A DNA stretch of 64,000 nucleotides from NCBI GenBank assembly GCA_958295685.1, contig OY282365.1, positions 2,232,001 to 2,296,000 of the forward strand. The letters are read 5' to 3'. This DNA is from an uncultured Dehalococcoidia bacterium. GTDB lineage: Bacteria > Chloroflexota > Dehalococcoidia > Lucifugimonadales > CATQGZ01. The notes beneath the pieces are model-generated. The model did no database searches, had not been told where the DNA came from, and was given only the letters and a program-made list of their open reading frames with translations. Positions within the stretch are counted from its first letter, which is position 1. Each line of letters starts with the position of its first letter. The position numbers were made by a program, and so were the translations under genes. Of the stretch, positions 50,236 to 57,924 are shown piece after piece.

Positions 50236-50335
50236 CAGGAGGCTCCTACTAATCGGCCCTCTCAGCTACGAAGTGGCTGCGAATACCCGCAATGCGACAC
50301 TTTCGCAAAAATTTCCCGCCGCCGACCCCCGGACG
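50236..50335 (+). repeat. Dispersed element, type A, truncated copy A3
   Basis: Keeps only the core and right arm: TCGGCCCTCTCAGCTACGAA, then GCGACACTTTCGCAAAAATT. The promoter, leader and array of A1/A2 are missing. It precedes a VapC tail in the same relation as in A2. The 538-base gap between vapC and mgtE contains this, the VapC remnant and nothing else I recognise. Confidence 0.7.
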
Positions 50336-50394
50336 CAAGGGACCGGCGCGTCGCCCCAGTCAACGCCCCAGTCAACTAGGAGGTCTATCGGCAG

Positions 50395-50580
50395 GGATGC
50401 GCCTATGAGTTGGCCGAGCGCCGTCTGCTGACTCTGGATGACAAGCTGACACGAGCCAGGCCGAAGAGTCTGCGGTCGGTGAGGTCGCGTGCCAGGACGG
50501 TGGTGACCGAGTCGAGACACCTTCTTCATAAATGCCTACTAATCTGGGACAGGCTCTTAGGCCGGATAATTCTGCAGTAA
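50395..50580 (+). pseudogene. VapC (PIN-domain) toxin C-terminal remnant
   Basis: The plus-strand frame reads GCAYELAERRLLTLDDKLTR, continuing ARPKSLRSVRSRARTVVTES and ending at TAA 50578-50580. AYELAERRLLTLDDKL is the last helix-acidic motif of VapC PIN domains. No first half is present. The parallel fragment at 30045-30180 is close in sequence. The tail ends 4 bases before the mgtE ribosome-binding site. Confidence 0.6.
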
Positions 50581-50591
50581 GGAGGTAGCAG

Positions 50592-52004
50592 ATGGACGTC
50601 GATCCCAGGAACCCTGAAAGTGTGCCCGTCTTCGAGGGCGACATTCAGCAGCCTCAGGCGATCTCCGTGGAGGAGACGTCCGAAATCGCCGGCGAGGTCC
50701 GGGAGCTAGTCAGAGCGGGAAGGGAGAATGCCGCCTGGGAATTGATCCGGCACCTGCATCCAGCCGACATGGGGAGCATCGTGGCCAGCCTCCCTCGCCC
50801 GAGCAGAGAAGCCCTGGTACACGTCATGTCGCCAGAAACGGTGGCATGGATGCTGAGGCAGATGAACCCTGTCGTAGCCGGGCGAGTGGGGACTCGTCTC
50901 GGTGCGCAGATGCTCACGTTCGTACTCAGCCAGATCCATCCAAATCAGGCGCTGGCTACGCTGCGACAAATTCCTACCCTGCGGCCACAGAAGGTAGCTG
51001 AGTCTCTAGCACAACCACTGGTGGCCGAGGAGATTCTTAGCCATGATCCGGATACGGCGGGGTCCCTCATGGCCACACAACTGCCGATGGTGGATACAAA
51101 CGGACTAGCCGAAGAAGCACGGGAGAGCCTTAGGACGTTGAGAGAGAATCGAGACAAGCTCACCCATGTCTATGTAGTCCAAGGCAGCGGTGTCTTGGTC
51201 GGCCAGGTCGGTATGGTGGACCTCGCTTTAGCCGACGATACGACTCCAATTCGTACGGTTGCTTCGTCAATCGTGGCCACTGTGACGGTCGACACGCCTG
51301 CCGAGGAGTGCGCTCGACTACAGCACCACTACAACCTTACCCAGATCCCAGTGGTCGACGGTAACAGGCTTATAGGCGTGATCCTGTCAGAGTCGCTATT
51401 GAGCGCCACGGTCGAACAGGACACGCGCCAGATGCAGCAGGTGGCGAATGTTGCCGGTGAAACTGTGGACGGTCCTCTGTCCAGCTCCATCCGAACGCGC
51501 CTTCCCTGGCTCACGGTGAATCTTGGCACAACGTTCCTTGCGGCGGCCACCGTCGCACTCTTCGAGTCGACCTTGACTCAAGTGGTCGTGCTCGCCGCAT
51601 TTCTCCCCGTCGTCGCCGGGCAGGGCGGTATTGGTGGCACACAGACGCTGACCCTCATCGTTCGCGCAATCGCACTCGGCGAACTCGTCGGTGTCGGGGC
51701 ACGGAGGCTCCTGGCACGGGAAGCCGTCCTTGGCATCCTTCACGGCGTGTGGCTGGGTGTTCTTGTCGCGGTCATCGCCATCCTATGGAAGCAGAACCTT
51801 GGCCTAGGGCTCGTGCTGGGAGTCGCAATGCTCGGCAATATGATGATCGCAGGATCGGTTGGCGCAGGTGTACCGTTGTTCCTGCGGCGAATCGGCGTGG
51901 ATCCTGCGGTCTCTTCTGCAGTGGTCGTGACCACTGTCACGGACGTATTCGGCTTCCTGTTGTTCCTGGGCATCGCAAGTGCTTCCATTACTCTTATCAC
52001 ATAG
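50592..52004 (+). CDS. mgtE: MgtE-family magnesium transporter
   Basis: A 470-residue MgtE. N-terminal helical regulatory domain (LVRAGRENAAWELIRHLHPA, PSREALVHVMSPETVAWMLR), a CBS pair (about 150-290; VVQGSGVLVGQVGMVDLALA and LTQIPVVDGNRLIGVILSES), then a five-span membrane domain (RTRLPWLTVNLGTTFLAAAT, VVLAAFLPVVAGQGGIGGTQ, TTVTDVFGFLLFLGIASA). The usual AGNAGSQS pore motif reads AGQGGIGGTQT. AAGGAGGT precedes the ATG. Mg2+ gating through the N and CBS domains is family knowledge. There is no M-box riboswitch upstream, only repeat sequence. Confidence 0.93.
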   Translation: MDVDPRNPESVPVFEGDIQQPQAISVEETSEIAGEVRELVRAGRENAAWELIRHLHPADMGSIVASLPRPSREALVHVMSPETVAWMLRQMNPVVAGRVGTRLGAQMLTFVLSQIHPNQALATLRQIPTLRPQKVAESLAQPLVAEEILSHDPDTAGSLMATQLPMVDTNGLAEEARESLRTLRENRDKLTHVYVVQGSGVLVGQVGMVDLALADDTTPIRTVASSIVATVTVDTPAEECARLQHHYNLTQIPVVDGNRLIGVILSESLLSATVEQDTRQMQQVANVAGETVDGPLSSSIRTRLPWLTVNLGTTFLAAATVALFESTLTQVVVLAAFLPVVAGQGGIGGTQTLTLIVRAIALGELVGVGARRLLAREAVLGILHGVWLGVLVAVIAILWKQNLGLGLVLGVAMLGNMMIAGSVGAGVPLFLRRIGVDPAVSSAVVVTTVTDVFGFLLFLGIASASITLIT

Positions 52005-52100
52005 GTTGACTATGATTCCCTCTTCTCTTCGTCCTAGCCCCACGCTGACCGATACAGAGCTTGGGCGCAGCCTACCGGATACGTCCACGGTGAGATTATC

Positions 52101-53009
52101 TCACTTGGAATCTTCCCTCAGTCGAATCCGATTGGTCGTTGCTTCCTGTCCAGGGTTTAGGTGTCCCAGCTTCTCAGGACCGAGCTCTCCTACTGTCGTC
52201 GTTCCCGACTTCAGGTGAGGTTCCGCCTGTACGTAGCAAAGTTTCTGTGAGAGCGTGTTTCGTACCGCTCCGTGGACAGATTGGGATGCTGCATCATACT
52301 GCATAGAAACAGCTAGTCCGCCGAGAACACCGTTCCACGACTGTCCGAGAGGAATGATTGGGCTCGACATAGCGGCTTCACCGATCTCGCTGCTGCTAGA
52401 CTCCCTGCCGCTGCCATGCTCCCCACCCGACTCGCCCTCACCTCCACCAACCTCGGCATGCGCTATCCATCCGGTGAACGCTGCTGGCGTCGCCGGCAGG
52501 TTGATTGGCGCCGCCTCGCCCGGAGCCATGTCCATCGGAGTCGTCGGCCCCAGCTCCGTTCCGTTCGAGAGATGCACTTCTATCCAGGGCGCCGTTGGTC
52601 GTGTTCTCCACAGTGCCCTTGAAGGAGTTGCTTACAGCGTCGTAGCTCAGGACCAGTCGTGCGCCGCCTCGAACTGCGTCGAAGGTCTCATCCGGCGCCA
52701 ATATGTTGGCGCTGCCCTCTTCGTTGCCGCCTACGGCCGATTCACTGCCGCTTTCACCACCAGAGCCGTGTTCACCGCTGCCCTCACTACCTTCTCCGCC
52801 GGATTCGTTGCCTTCGCGTCCACCGCTGTGCTCGCCACCGGACTCGCCGCCTTCTCGCTCTGAGATGCCCTGGCTTACCGTGGCGCGATCAGAATCTCGG
52901 CCGTCTCCGAGTCCGGTGTCGACTGTGCAGCCGTTGATTATCACCGCGGAGAGTATAGCCCCCAGAACCGCCAGCAGGATTTTTCCGTCATCAGTCTCTT
53001 GTAAATCAT
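52101..53009 (-). pseudogene. Secreted Gly/Glu/Ser-rich lipoprotein with duplicated domain, two frameshifts
   Basis: An RBS GGAGGTGAACCG precedes ATG 53009, which reads MIYKRLMTEK. At a run of five A the frame is lost; one more A would continue into ILLAVLGAILSAVIINGC, a proper lipoprotein signal. The next frame (to about 52590) gives a GGEHGG/SGGE-rich linker and domain 1 (DAVRGGARLVLSYDAVSNSF, KGTVENTTNGAL). A second shift near 52580 leads to VHLSNGTELGPTTPMDMAPG and domain 2 (GLAVSMQYDAASQSVHGAVR, GELGPEKLGHLNPGQ). The domains are duplicates. It is either a decayed gene or two sequencing errors. Confidence 0.7.
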
Positions 53010-53056
53010 CGGTTCACCTCCTTCGTGGAGTATCTGTGGCACTACTCACGATAGCG

Positions 53057-53230
53057 ATGAAATGTCGCAGAAATATGTCGTCCCGCAGTCGGGACTGGCC
53101 AATGAAGGAAGCCGACAGGCTCAGAAGGGAGACCCTGACGCTGCAGGCTCGCCTCGCCAGGCGGAGCGAAGTCAGCCTCCGCATCACCGAGAGCCTCAAT
53201 CTCGATATCGTACTGCAAGAGGTCGTGTAG
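53057..53230 (+). pseudogene. N-terminal fragment of a GAF-type sensor protein
   Basis: A 57-codon frame with a coiled coil EADRLRRETLTLQARLARRS and SLRITESLNLDIVLQEVV, then stop. In complete proteins this last motif (ITESLDLDxVLQEVVDxAR) leads into a GAF domain of histidine kinases or regulators. Here nothing follows, so it is a remnant. Confidence 0.5.
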
Positions 53231-53635
53231 GCGTCACGGAGTGGGGTGCCTCTTACTTCTACAGAGGCCGTCGAGCCAGGCTAAGGGGTGGAGCGGCGTA
53301 GTCGAGGAAGTCGGGCCGGGCTGGTTCCCGTATAGACTGGCCGGACATCCAACTTGGCGGGCTGGAGGTTCGTGGGGCGTATCCGGGGTTGCCTGACCGG
53401 GTCCTCATATGAGGACCCCATCGAAAAAGTTCGCAGTACAGTACGTGTAGGTCCACCAGCGTGTCCCCAGTCCTGAACTTCAGGGCCGGCAACGCGCCGT
53501 TCGTCGAAGTGTCAGACCTCTTCGACTCGTCCCCCGGCGATGTGGAAACTCTCCCATTCGATTGATACAATCTGCAATTGGAGACGACATCCTTGCAAGA
53601 GTGGACGGTTCCGGACAGTAAGACCGCCGACGTCA
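53231..53635. other. Gene-poor interval before tRNA-Lys
   Basis: No gene is recognised here. A minus-strand frame (53259-53714) reads through the tRNA and is likely spurious. An extended -10 motif TGATACAAT is at 53563-53571, 65 bases before the tRNA-Lys, and may start its transcription. No terminator is seen between the tRNA and the cyclase gene. Confidence 0.4.
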
Positions 53636-53713
53636 GGGCCGGTAGCTCAGTCTGGTCAGAGCATCGGACTTTTAATCCGAGTGTCCTGGGTTCGAATCCC
53701 AGCCGGCCCACCA
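53636..53713 (+). tRNA. tRNA-Lys (anticodon TTT)
   Basis: Cloverleaf with acceptor GGGCCGG/CCGGCCC, anticodon stem TCGGA/TCCGA with loop CTTTTAA giving TTT, T-arm CTGGGTTCGAATCCCAG, discriminator A and encoded CCA. It lies 40 bases before the Pycsar-type cyclase, marking a possible island boundary. Confidence 0.95.
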
Positions 53714-53753
53714 CTCAGTTTCGCGTTGCCGTTCAGATCCGAGAGAATTCCCA

Positions 53754-54590
53754 TTGAACCTCAACGATGTGTGTGCCGCCGTCTCATCGCAGCTGAAACA
53801 GCAGGCCGAACTTGGCATTCAGATCACCCGACAGAACGAGGTCCCTGAAGTTGGGCCGACCAACAAGGGTGTGTGGTTCCAGATACCGGAAGTCACGGCC
53901 GTCTTTGCCGACTTGAAGGACTCGACAGGACTCAGCGCAATCGAGAGACCGGAAGTCGCAGCCCGCGCCTACACGTACTTCATACGGGCGATGGCAGTGA
54001 CCCTCGAACGGTTCTCAGCCCAATACGTCGACATCCAGGGGGACGGTATTTTCGGACTGTTTAGCGGCCGAGGCTCCACGTTCCTAGCGGCGGCATGTGG
54101 GGTTACGATGAAAACCCTCGTGGAACGAGAAGTCTCCGCTCGATTCACGGAAGACGCCAGCGCAGATTGGGAACTGACGGTAGGGATAGGGATAGATCAG
54201 GGGACGCTGCTCGTTCGGCGTCTTGGGCTGAGAGGGACCAAGCAGAACGAGGTGTGGGCAGGCAAGCCCGTGAATATGGCTGCCAAGCTGAGTTCACTGG
54301 CCGCCCCCAACGAGATGGTGGTGTCGGAGCGGGTGTTTGGTCTGTACGAGCGTGCGTCGAAGCTGCGCCAGCGGGCCCTGATATGGTCCTGCGGCTGTGA
54401 CGGAGAGGCACGGGGCGCTGGACTGGATGCCGCCATTGGGGCAACAAGCTGCCTGTGGGAGCAGGAGCGTGCGCCCGAAGACCTGGGGCTGGATTTCGAG
54501 AACCTCCACCGATTGCGTTCGTGTTGGTGTGTTACACACGGCCCAGAGTTCTGCGAGGCGATAGTTACCGGCCGGCGGCCCAGCCTGTGA
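53754..54590 (+). CDS. Class III nucleotide cyclase A, Pycsar-type (PycC-like)
   Basis: A 278-residue class III nucleotidyl cyclase; in Pycsar antiphage systems such enzymes make cCMP or cUMP on infection. Metal Asp53 in VFADLKDSTGL, Asp97 in YVDIQGDGIFGLF; GIGIDQGTLLVRRLG near 145; NEVWAGKPVNMAAKLSS with Asn174 and Lys178 at the transition-state positions. The C-terminal extension (210-278) has Cys213/215/233/257/259/267 and His262, perhaps a zinc site. TTG start 40 bases after tRNA-Lys. Its TGA overlaps a GTG that can start the effector. The nucleotide made cannot be predicted by eye. Confidence 0.82.
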   Translation: MNLNDVCAAVSSQLKQQAELGIQITRQNEVPEVGPTNKGVWFQIPEVTAVFADLKDSTGLSAIERPEVAARAYTYFIRAMAVTLERFSAQYVDIQGDGIFGLFSGRGSTFLAAACGVTMKTLVEREVSARFTEDASADWELTVGIGIDQGTLLVRRLGLRGTKQNEVWAGKPVNMAAKLSSLAAPNEMVVSERVFGLYERASKLRQRALIWSCGCDGEARGAGLDAAIGATSCLWEQERAPEDLGLDFENLHRLRSCWCVTHGPEFCEAIVTGRRPSL

Positions 54591-54592
54591 CA

Positions 54593-55096
54593 ATGGAAGA
54601 ACGTCTCAAGTCCCATTACGAGTCTCTGACACGCGCGATCAGGTTTGTGAGGGCTGCAGACACCAAGGCGGCCCCCGTCCTGGGTCTTCAGATCGCTCTC
54701 GTGGGCACGCTAGCGGCACGATCCGACAAGTTGCTGAACATTGTCATGGAGTCATGGGACATAGAGAGTGCGGTCCTTGTCACCCTGATCGTGCTCTACA
54801 GCATCTTTCTGGTGGCGGTGGTCGCGTTCGCAGCTTTGGTCTACGTCCCGATGAATCCAAGAACAGGGAAATCCCTCATATACTTTGAAGATATAGCGTC
54901 CATGGATTACGAGCATTTCGAATCCCGGGCCAAGGACATGAGCACGGCGGCGATCGAGAGCCATCTCCTCGATCAGATTCACAGGGTATCGAAGATAGCC
55001 AGCGTCAAGATGTGGCGGGTCCGCTGCGCATTCATACTGAGCGCCCCCGCGAGCGTGTTGTGGACCGTGCTGTTGGCCTGGGGGACGATGGGCTAA
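54593..55096 (+). CDS. Pycsar TM effector (DUF5706-like membrane protein)
   Basis: A 167-residue membrane protein of the DUF5706/PycTM effector type, thought to damage the membrane after binding a cyclic pyrimidine nucleotide. The N-terminal AIRFVRAADTKAAPVLGLQI contains the family D-x-K motif at the start of span 1. Span 2 is VLVTLIVLYSIFLVAVVAFA, followed by VPMNPRTGKSLIYFEDIASM, and span 3 is CAFILSAPASVLWTVLLAW. The segment QIHRVSKIASVKMWRVR is typical. ATG 54593 is used; GTG 54587 overlaps the cyclase A stop as GTGA. It sits between two cyclases. Confidence 0.85.
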   Translation: MEERLKSHYESLTRAIRFVRAADTKAAPVLGLQIALVGTLAARSDKLLNIVMESWDIESAVLVTLIVLYSIFLVAVVAFAALVYVPMNPRTGKSLIYFEDIASMDYEHFESRAKDMSTAAIESHLLDQIHRVSKIASVKMWRVRCAFILSAPASVLWTVLLAWGTMG

Positions 55097-55132
55097 CACC
55101 AGTCGTTGAAGCCAGTCGAGGAGGTGATTGAT

Positions 55133-55819
55133 ATGGGACTCGGAGACGACCTCAACTCAGAAGTGCGGAAGGTTCTCCAAGAGAAGTGGACCCAACGCGA
55201 TGGTCGAGTTGTGCCAGAGTCAGACGACCTGAGACTCGGCAATGATGCAGTCACTCTGGAGGGCACAGTACTCTATGCAGACCTAGACGACTCGACCAAA
55301 TTGGTAGACACGAAGAAGCCCTGGTTCGCGGCAGAGATATACAAGTGCTACCTAGCGTGCGCTGCCAGGATTATCCGCGCTGAGTGTGGAGAAATCACGT
55401 CATACGACGGCGACCGCATCATGGCGGTGTTCATCGGCGACGCAAAGAACAGCAGCGCGGCCCGAGCTGCCCTCAAAGTCAACTTCGCCGTGAAGAAGAT
55501 CATCAATCCTGCGATACGGGACGAGTATCCCAATACTCGCTATTCGGTAAAGCACGTGGTAGGTATCGATACGAGCCCTCTCTTCGTGGCTCGGACAGGC
55601 ATCCGGGGGGCCAACGACCTCGTCTGGGTAGGCCGCGCCGCCAACTACGCGGCCAAGCTATCTGCGCGGCCTGGGCCGGCTACACAGATCACAGCCAAAG
55701 TCTACCAGCGTCTAGGTCGGAATTTAAAGATCGGTTCCAACGGGCAGAATATGTGGAAATCATCGGAGGCCCCAAAGATAGAGAAGATATACACGTCATC
55801 CTGGTACTGGAAAGTGTAG
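55133..55819 (+). CDS. Class III nucleotide cyclase B, Pycsar-type (PycC-like)
   Basis: A 228-residue cyclase, from another branch than cyclase A. Metal Asp50 in TVLYADLDDSTKLVD, Asp94 in ITSYDGDRIMAVFIGD, IINPAIRDEYPNTRYSVKHV near 124, GIDTSPLFVARTGIRGANDL near 144, VWVGRAANYAAKLSARPGPA with Asn171 and Lys175. AGGAGGTGA lies 5 bases before ATG 55133 and decides the start over 55106. It is 36 bases after the effector, on the same strand. Two cyclases with one effector are not the standard Pycsar pair. Confidence 0.85.
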   Translation: MGLGDDLNSEVRKVLQEKWTQRDGRVVPESDDLRLGNDAVTLEGTVLYADLDDSTKLVDTKKPWFAAEIYKCYLACAARIIRAECGEITSYDGDRIMAVFIGDAKNSSAARAALKVNFAVKKIINPAIRDEYPNTRYSVKHVVGIDTSPLFVARTGIRGANDLVWVGRAANYAAKLSARPGPATQITAKVYQRLGRNLKIGSNGQNMWKSSEAPKIEKIYTSSWYWKV

Positions 55820-56174
55820 TCATTCGACCAGTGATGCCCTGAGGAGCTAGCAGCCATGAAAGCCACTACCCGTAGGACTGAAACCCTCGGCCAAGCGCGG
55901 CGGGTAGGCCATTCGTGAACGAACCGCATGGACGCCAGGGTCTCGTTTCGACCGCAACGATCGGAGGAACCTCCCAGAACGGCTGGACCTACTGGGCCAC
56001 TGAGACGCTGTTAGCCGAGAGTCTCACCCAAACGTGAACAGTTGCTTTACAGACCTTGGGGCGGGTTGACAACGCCCGAGAAGTTGTGGGAACATGTGTA
56101 CGCGGAACGACTAAGGCATAGGCCGCGCCGACGAAACTCGCCGTGCGCCGGTATACGGGGCAGCTTGGCATCTC
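55820..56174. other. Gap between cyclase B and DUF5131
   Basis: About 355 bases without a recognised gene. A TTGACA at 56066-56071 lacks a good -10 at 17 bases. No clear terminator or repeat; a short TGAGAC/GTCTCA inverted repeat lies near 56000-56030. Confidence 0.3.
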
Positions 56175-56939
56175 ATGGCATCCTCAATCGAATGGACGGA
56201 CGAGACGTGGAACCCGGTAACGGGCTGCACTCGGGTTTCGCCGGGATGTGACCACTGCTACATGTTCGCCCTGTACCCCCGCCTCAGGGCTATGGGAGTC
56301 CCCGGATACGAGACGGCCCCGGACGACGTTCGGGTGCTGCGTGAGCGTCTGCTGGCCCCGCTGTCCTGGAAGAAACCGAGGCGCGTCTTCGTAAACAGCA
56401 TGTCCGACGTGTTCCACCCAAGGGTGCCTTTCGAGTTCGCCCTCGATATGTTCTTGGCGATGCGGGAGGCCTCGTCTCGGTACGGGCACGTTTTCCAGGT
56501 ACTGACCAAGAGACCCGGACGGGCCGTGGCCTGGTGGGAGCGGCACAAGGACAGATTCCCCGATGGATGGCCCGCGAACGTGTGGATAGGCACGTCGGTG
56601 GAGAGCGGGAAATACACCCCCAGACTCACGGTCTTGGCCCGCTTGCCCGCGCCGATACGGTTCGTATCCGCAGAGCCGCTGTTGGAACGGATCGACCTGA
56701 AACCCTGGCTGAAGAACGGTTCGTTGCAGTGGGTGATCGTCGGCGGCGAGAGCGGAGCGGGAGCAAGACCGATGGAGATCGATTGGGTTCGTGACCTCCG
56801 CAGCCAGTCAGTCGAAGCCGGCGTCGCGTTCTTCCTCAAGCAACTGGGCGGCGCCCGGAACAAACGAGGCGGCAACGCCGCGACGGTGGACGGCAGGCTC
56901 TGGCGTGAGATGCCAACAATGGAGCCGGGACAGCCGTGA
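56175..56939 (+). CDS. DUF5131 (phage Gp37/Gp68-like, three-Cys motif) protein
   Basis: A 254-residue protein of the DUF5131/Gp37-Gp68 family, radical-SAM-like. N-terminal SSIEWTDETWNPVTGCTRVS then PGCDHCYMFALYPRL supplies the three-Cys motif; VFVNSMSDVFHP, FQVLTKRPGRAVAWW, NVWIGTSVESGKYTPRL, FVSAEPLLERIDL and VIVGGESGAGARPM follow in family order. Its usual partner, TcmP, begins in its stop codon (GTGA). Present in phages and accessory islands; a function in defence or DNA/RNA modification is not established. Confidence 0.87.
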   Translation: MASSIEWTDETWNPVTGCTRVSPGCDHCYMFALYPRLRAMGVPGYETAPDDVRVLRERLLAPLSWKKPRRVFVNSMSDVFHPRVPFEFALDMFLAMREASSRYGHVFQVLTKRPGRAVAWWERHKDRFPDGWPANVWIGTSVESGKYTPRLTVLARLPAPIRFVSAEPLLERIDLKPWLKNGSLQWVIVGGESGAGARPMEIDWVRDLRSQSVEAGVAFFLKQLGGARNKRGGNAATVDGRLWREMPTMEPGQP

Positions 56940-57787
56940 GCGACACGTCGTTCGGCGGCGAGTGGACTCGTGAGAAGCTGCAAGTCCTCCGCTGCTATCT
57001 CAACTCGTACACAACCGCACTGAAGAAACAGTCTTTCAGATTGGTGTACGTCGACGCGTTTGCCGGAGATGGCACTTGGAGACCCCCTCCAGGGTCGCTC
57101 TATGCGTCAAGCGGCTACGACGATTTCCGCGAGTTATACAAAGGATCGCCCCGCATAGCCCTGGAGATAGAGGACAAGCCATTCGACTCGTTCATATTCA
57201 TCGAGAAAGACCCCCACCGCTGCGAAACTCTCAAACGTCTCGAACTGGAATCCCCGAAGCGCGGTATCGAGGTTCACAACGGCGACGCCAATGAGTATCT
57301 GCCGAGGATTTGCAGCAATCTCAGGTCCAATGACCGAGCCGTCGTCTTCCTAGACCCGTTTGCCACCGAGGTTTCCTGGACGACGGTGGAGAGCATAGCC
57401 AACACTAGGAAGATCGACTGTTGGATTCTCTTCCCCCAGGCAGCGATTGCCAGAATGATGCCCGTGGGCAGGGAGCCGACCGGACCGCTGGCTGACCAGT
57501 TGGACCGGATATTCGGAGGACGCGCGTACTGGCAGGATACATATGAGCAGTCACCCCAACGCTCGATGTTTGACGAGCCGAGACGGGAACGGAAGGCAGG
57601 CTCCGATAAGATTGCCGAACTCTATCGCCAAAGGCTCGAGAGCGTCTTCGCCAAGGTCGCGCCATATGGCCGTGAGCTTAAGAATTCCAGGAACTCGACG
57701 ATGTTCCAACTGCTGTTCGCTGCGAGCAATCCCAAAGGCGCCAAGATCGCCGTACGTATAGCCGGACGCCTCATCGACAAGTGGTAA
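56936..57787 (+). CDS. tcmP: Three-Cys-motif partner protein TcmP
   Basis: A 283-residue TcmP. The Rossmann-like methyltransferase core begins FRLVYVDAFAGDGTWRPPPG near residue 34, with FIFIEKDPHRCETLKRLELE near 84, VHNGDANEYLPRI near 110, and AVVFLDPFATEVSWTTVESI near 130. These look like SAM-binding and catalytic motifs of class I methyltransferases. The C-terminal MFQLLFAASNPKGAKIAVRI is family-typical. GTG start, 4-base overlap with DUF5131. Its link to the neighbour supports a joint enzyme. Confidence 0.87.
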   Translation: MSDTSFGGEWTREKLQVLRCYLNSYTTALKKQSFRLVYVDAFAGDGTWRPPPGSLYASSGYDDFRELYKGSPRIALEIEDKPFDSFIFIEKDPHRCETLKRLELESPKRGIEVHNGDANEYLPRICSNLRSNDRAVVFLDPFATEVSWTTVESIANTRKIDCWILFPQAAIARMMPVGREPTGPLADQLDRIFGGRAYWQDTYEQSPQRSMFDEPRRERKAGSDKIAELYRQRLESVFAKVAPYGRELKNSRNSTMFQLLFAASNPKGAKIAVRIAGRLIDKW

Positions 57788-57880
57788 CGCGCAGCCCGCC
57801 CCGCGCCATCGACATAGAGCCGCACAGCCGGGCTTTGGCGCGTTCGCATTCGGACTATCTGGAACTTTGGTAACGGCCGT

Positions 57881-57889
57881 TGCTATAAT
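57881..57889 (+). promoter_or_regulatory. Extended -10 TGCTATAAT
   Basis: A perfect TATAAT with an upstream TG, 35 bases before the transketolase start. No -35 match. Confidence 0.5.
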
Positions 57890-57924
57890 ACGCTCCACTT
57901 CGCCCTTGGAGGTCAGACTTCCCC

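Noticed and set aside
50560..50591. M-box riboswitch upstream of mgtE
   Set aside because: The upstream region is a VapC fragment and repeat sequence; no room or structure for a riboswitch.
53259..53714. 151-residue minus-strand frame before and through tRNA-Lys
   Set aside because: It reads through the tRNA gene and has no recognisable domain.
56066..56095. Promoter at TTGACA before DUF5131
   Set aside because: No acceptable -10 at 16-18 bases; GGAACA or GAACAT are poor matches.
53714..57900. Attachment-site repeat of the tRNA-Lys 3' end at the far side of the island
   Set aside because: I looked for the T-arm/3' sequence up to the transketolase gene and found no second copy.
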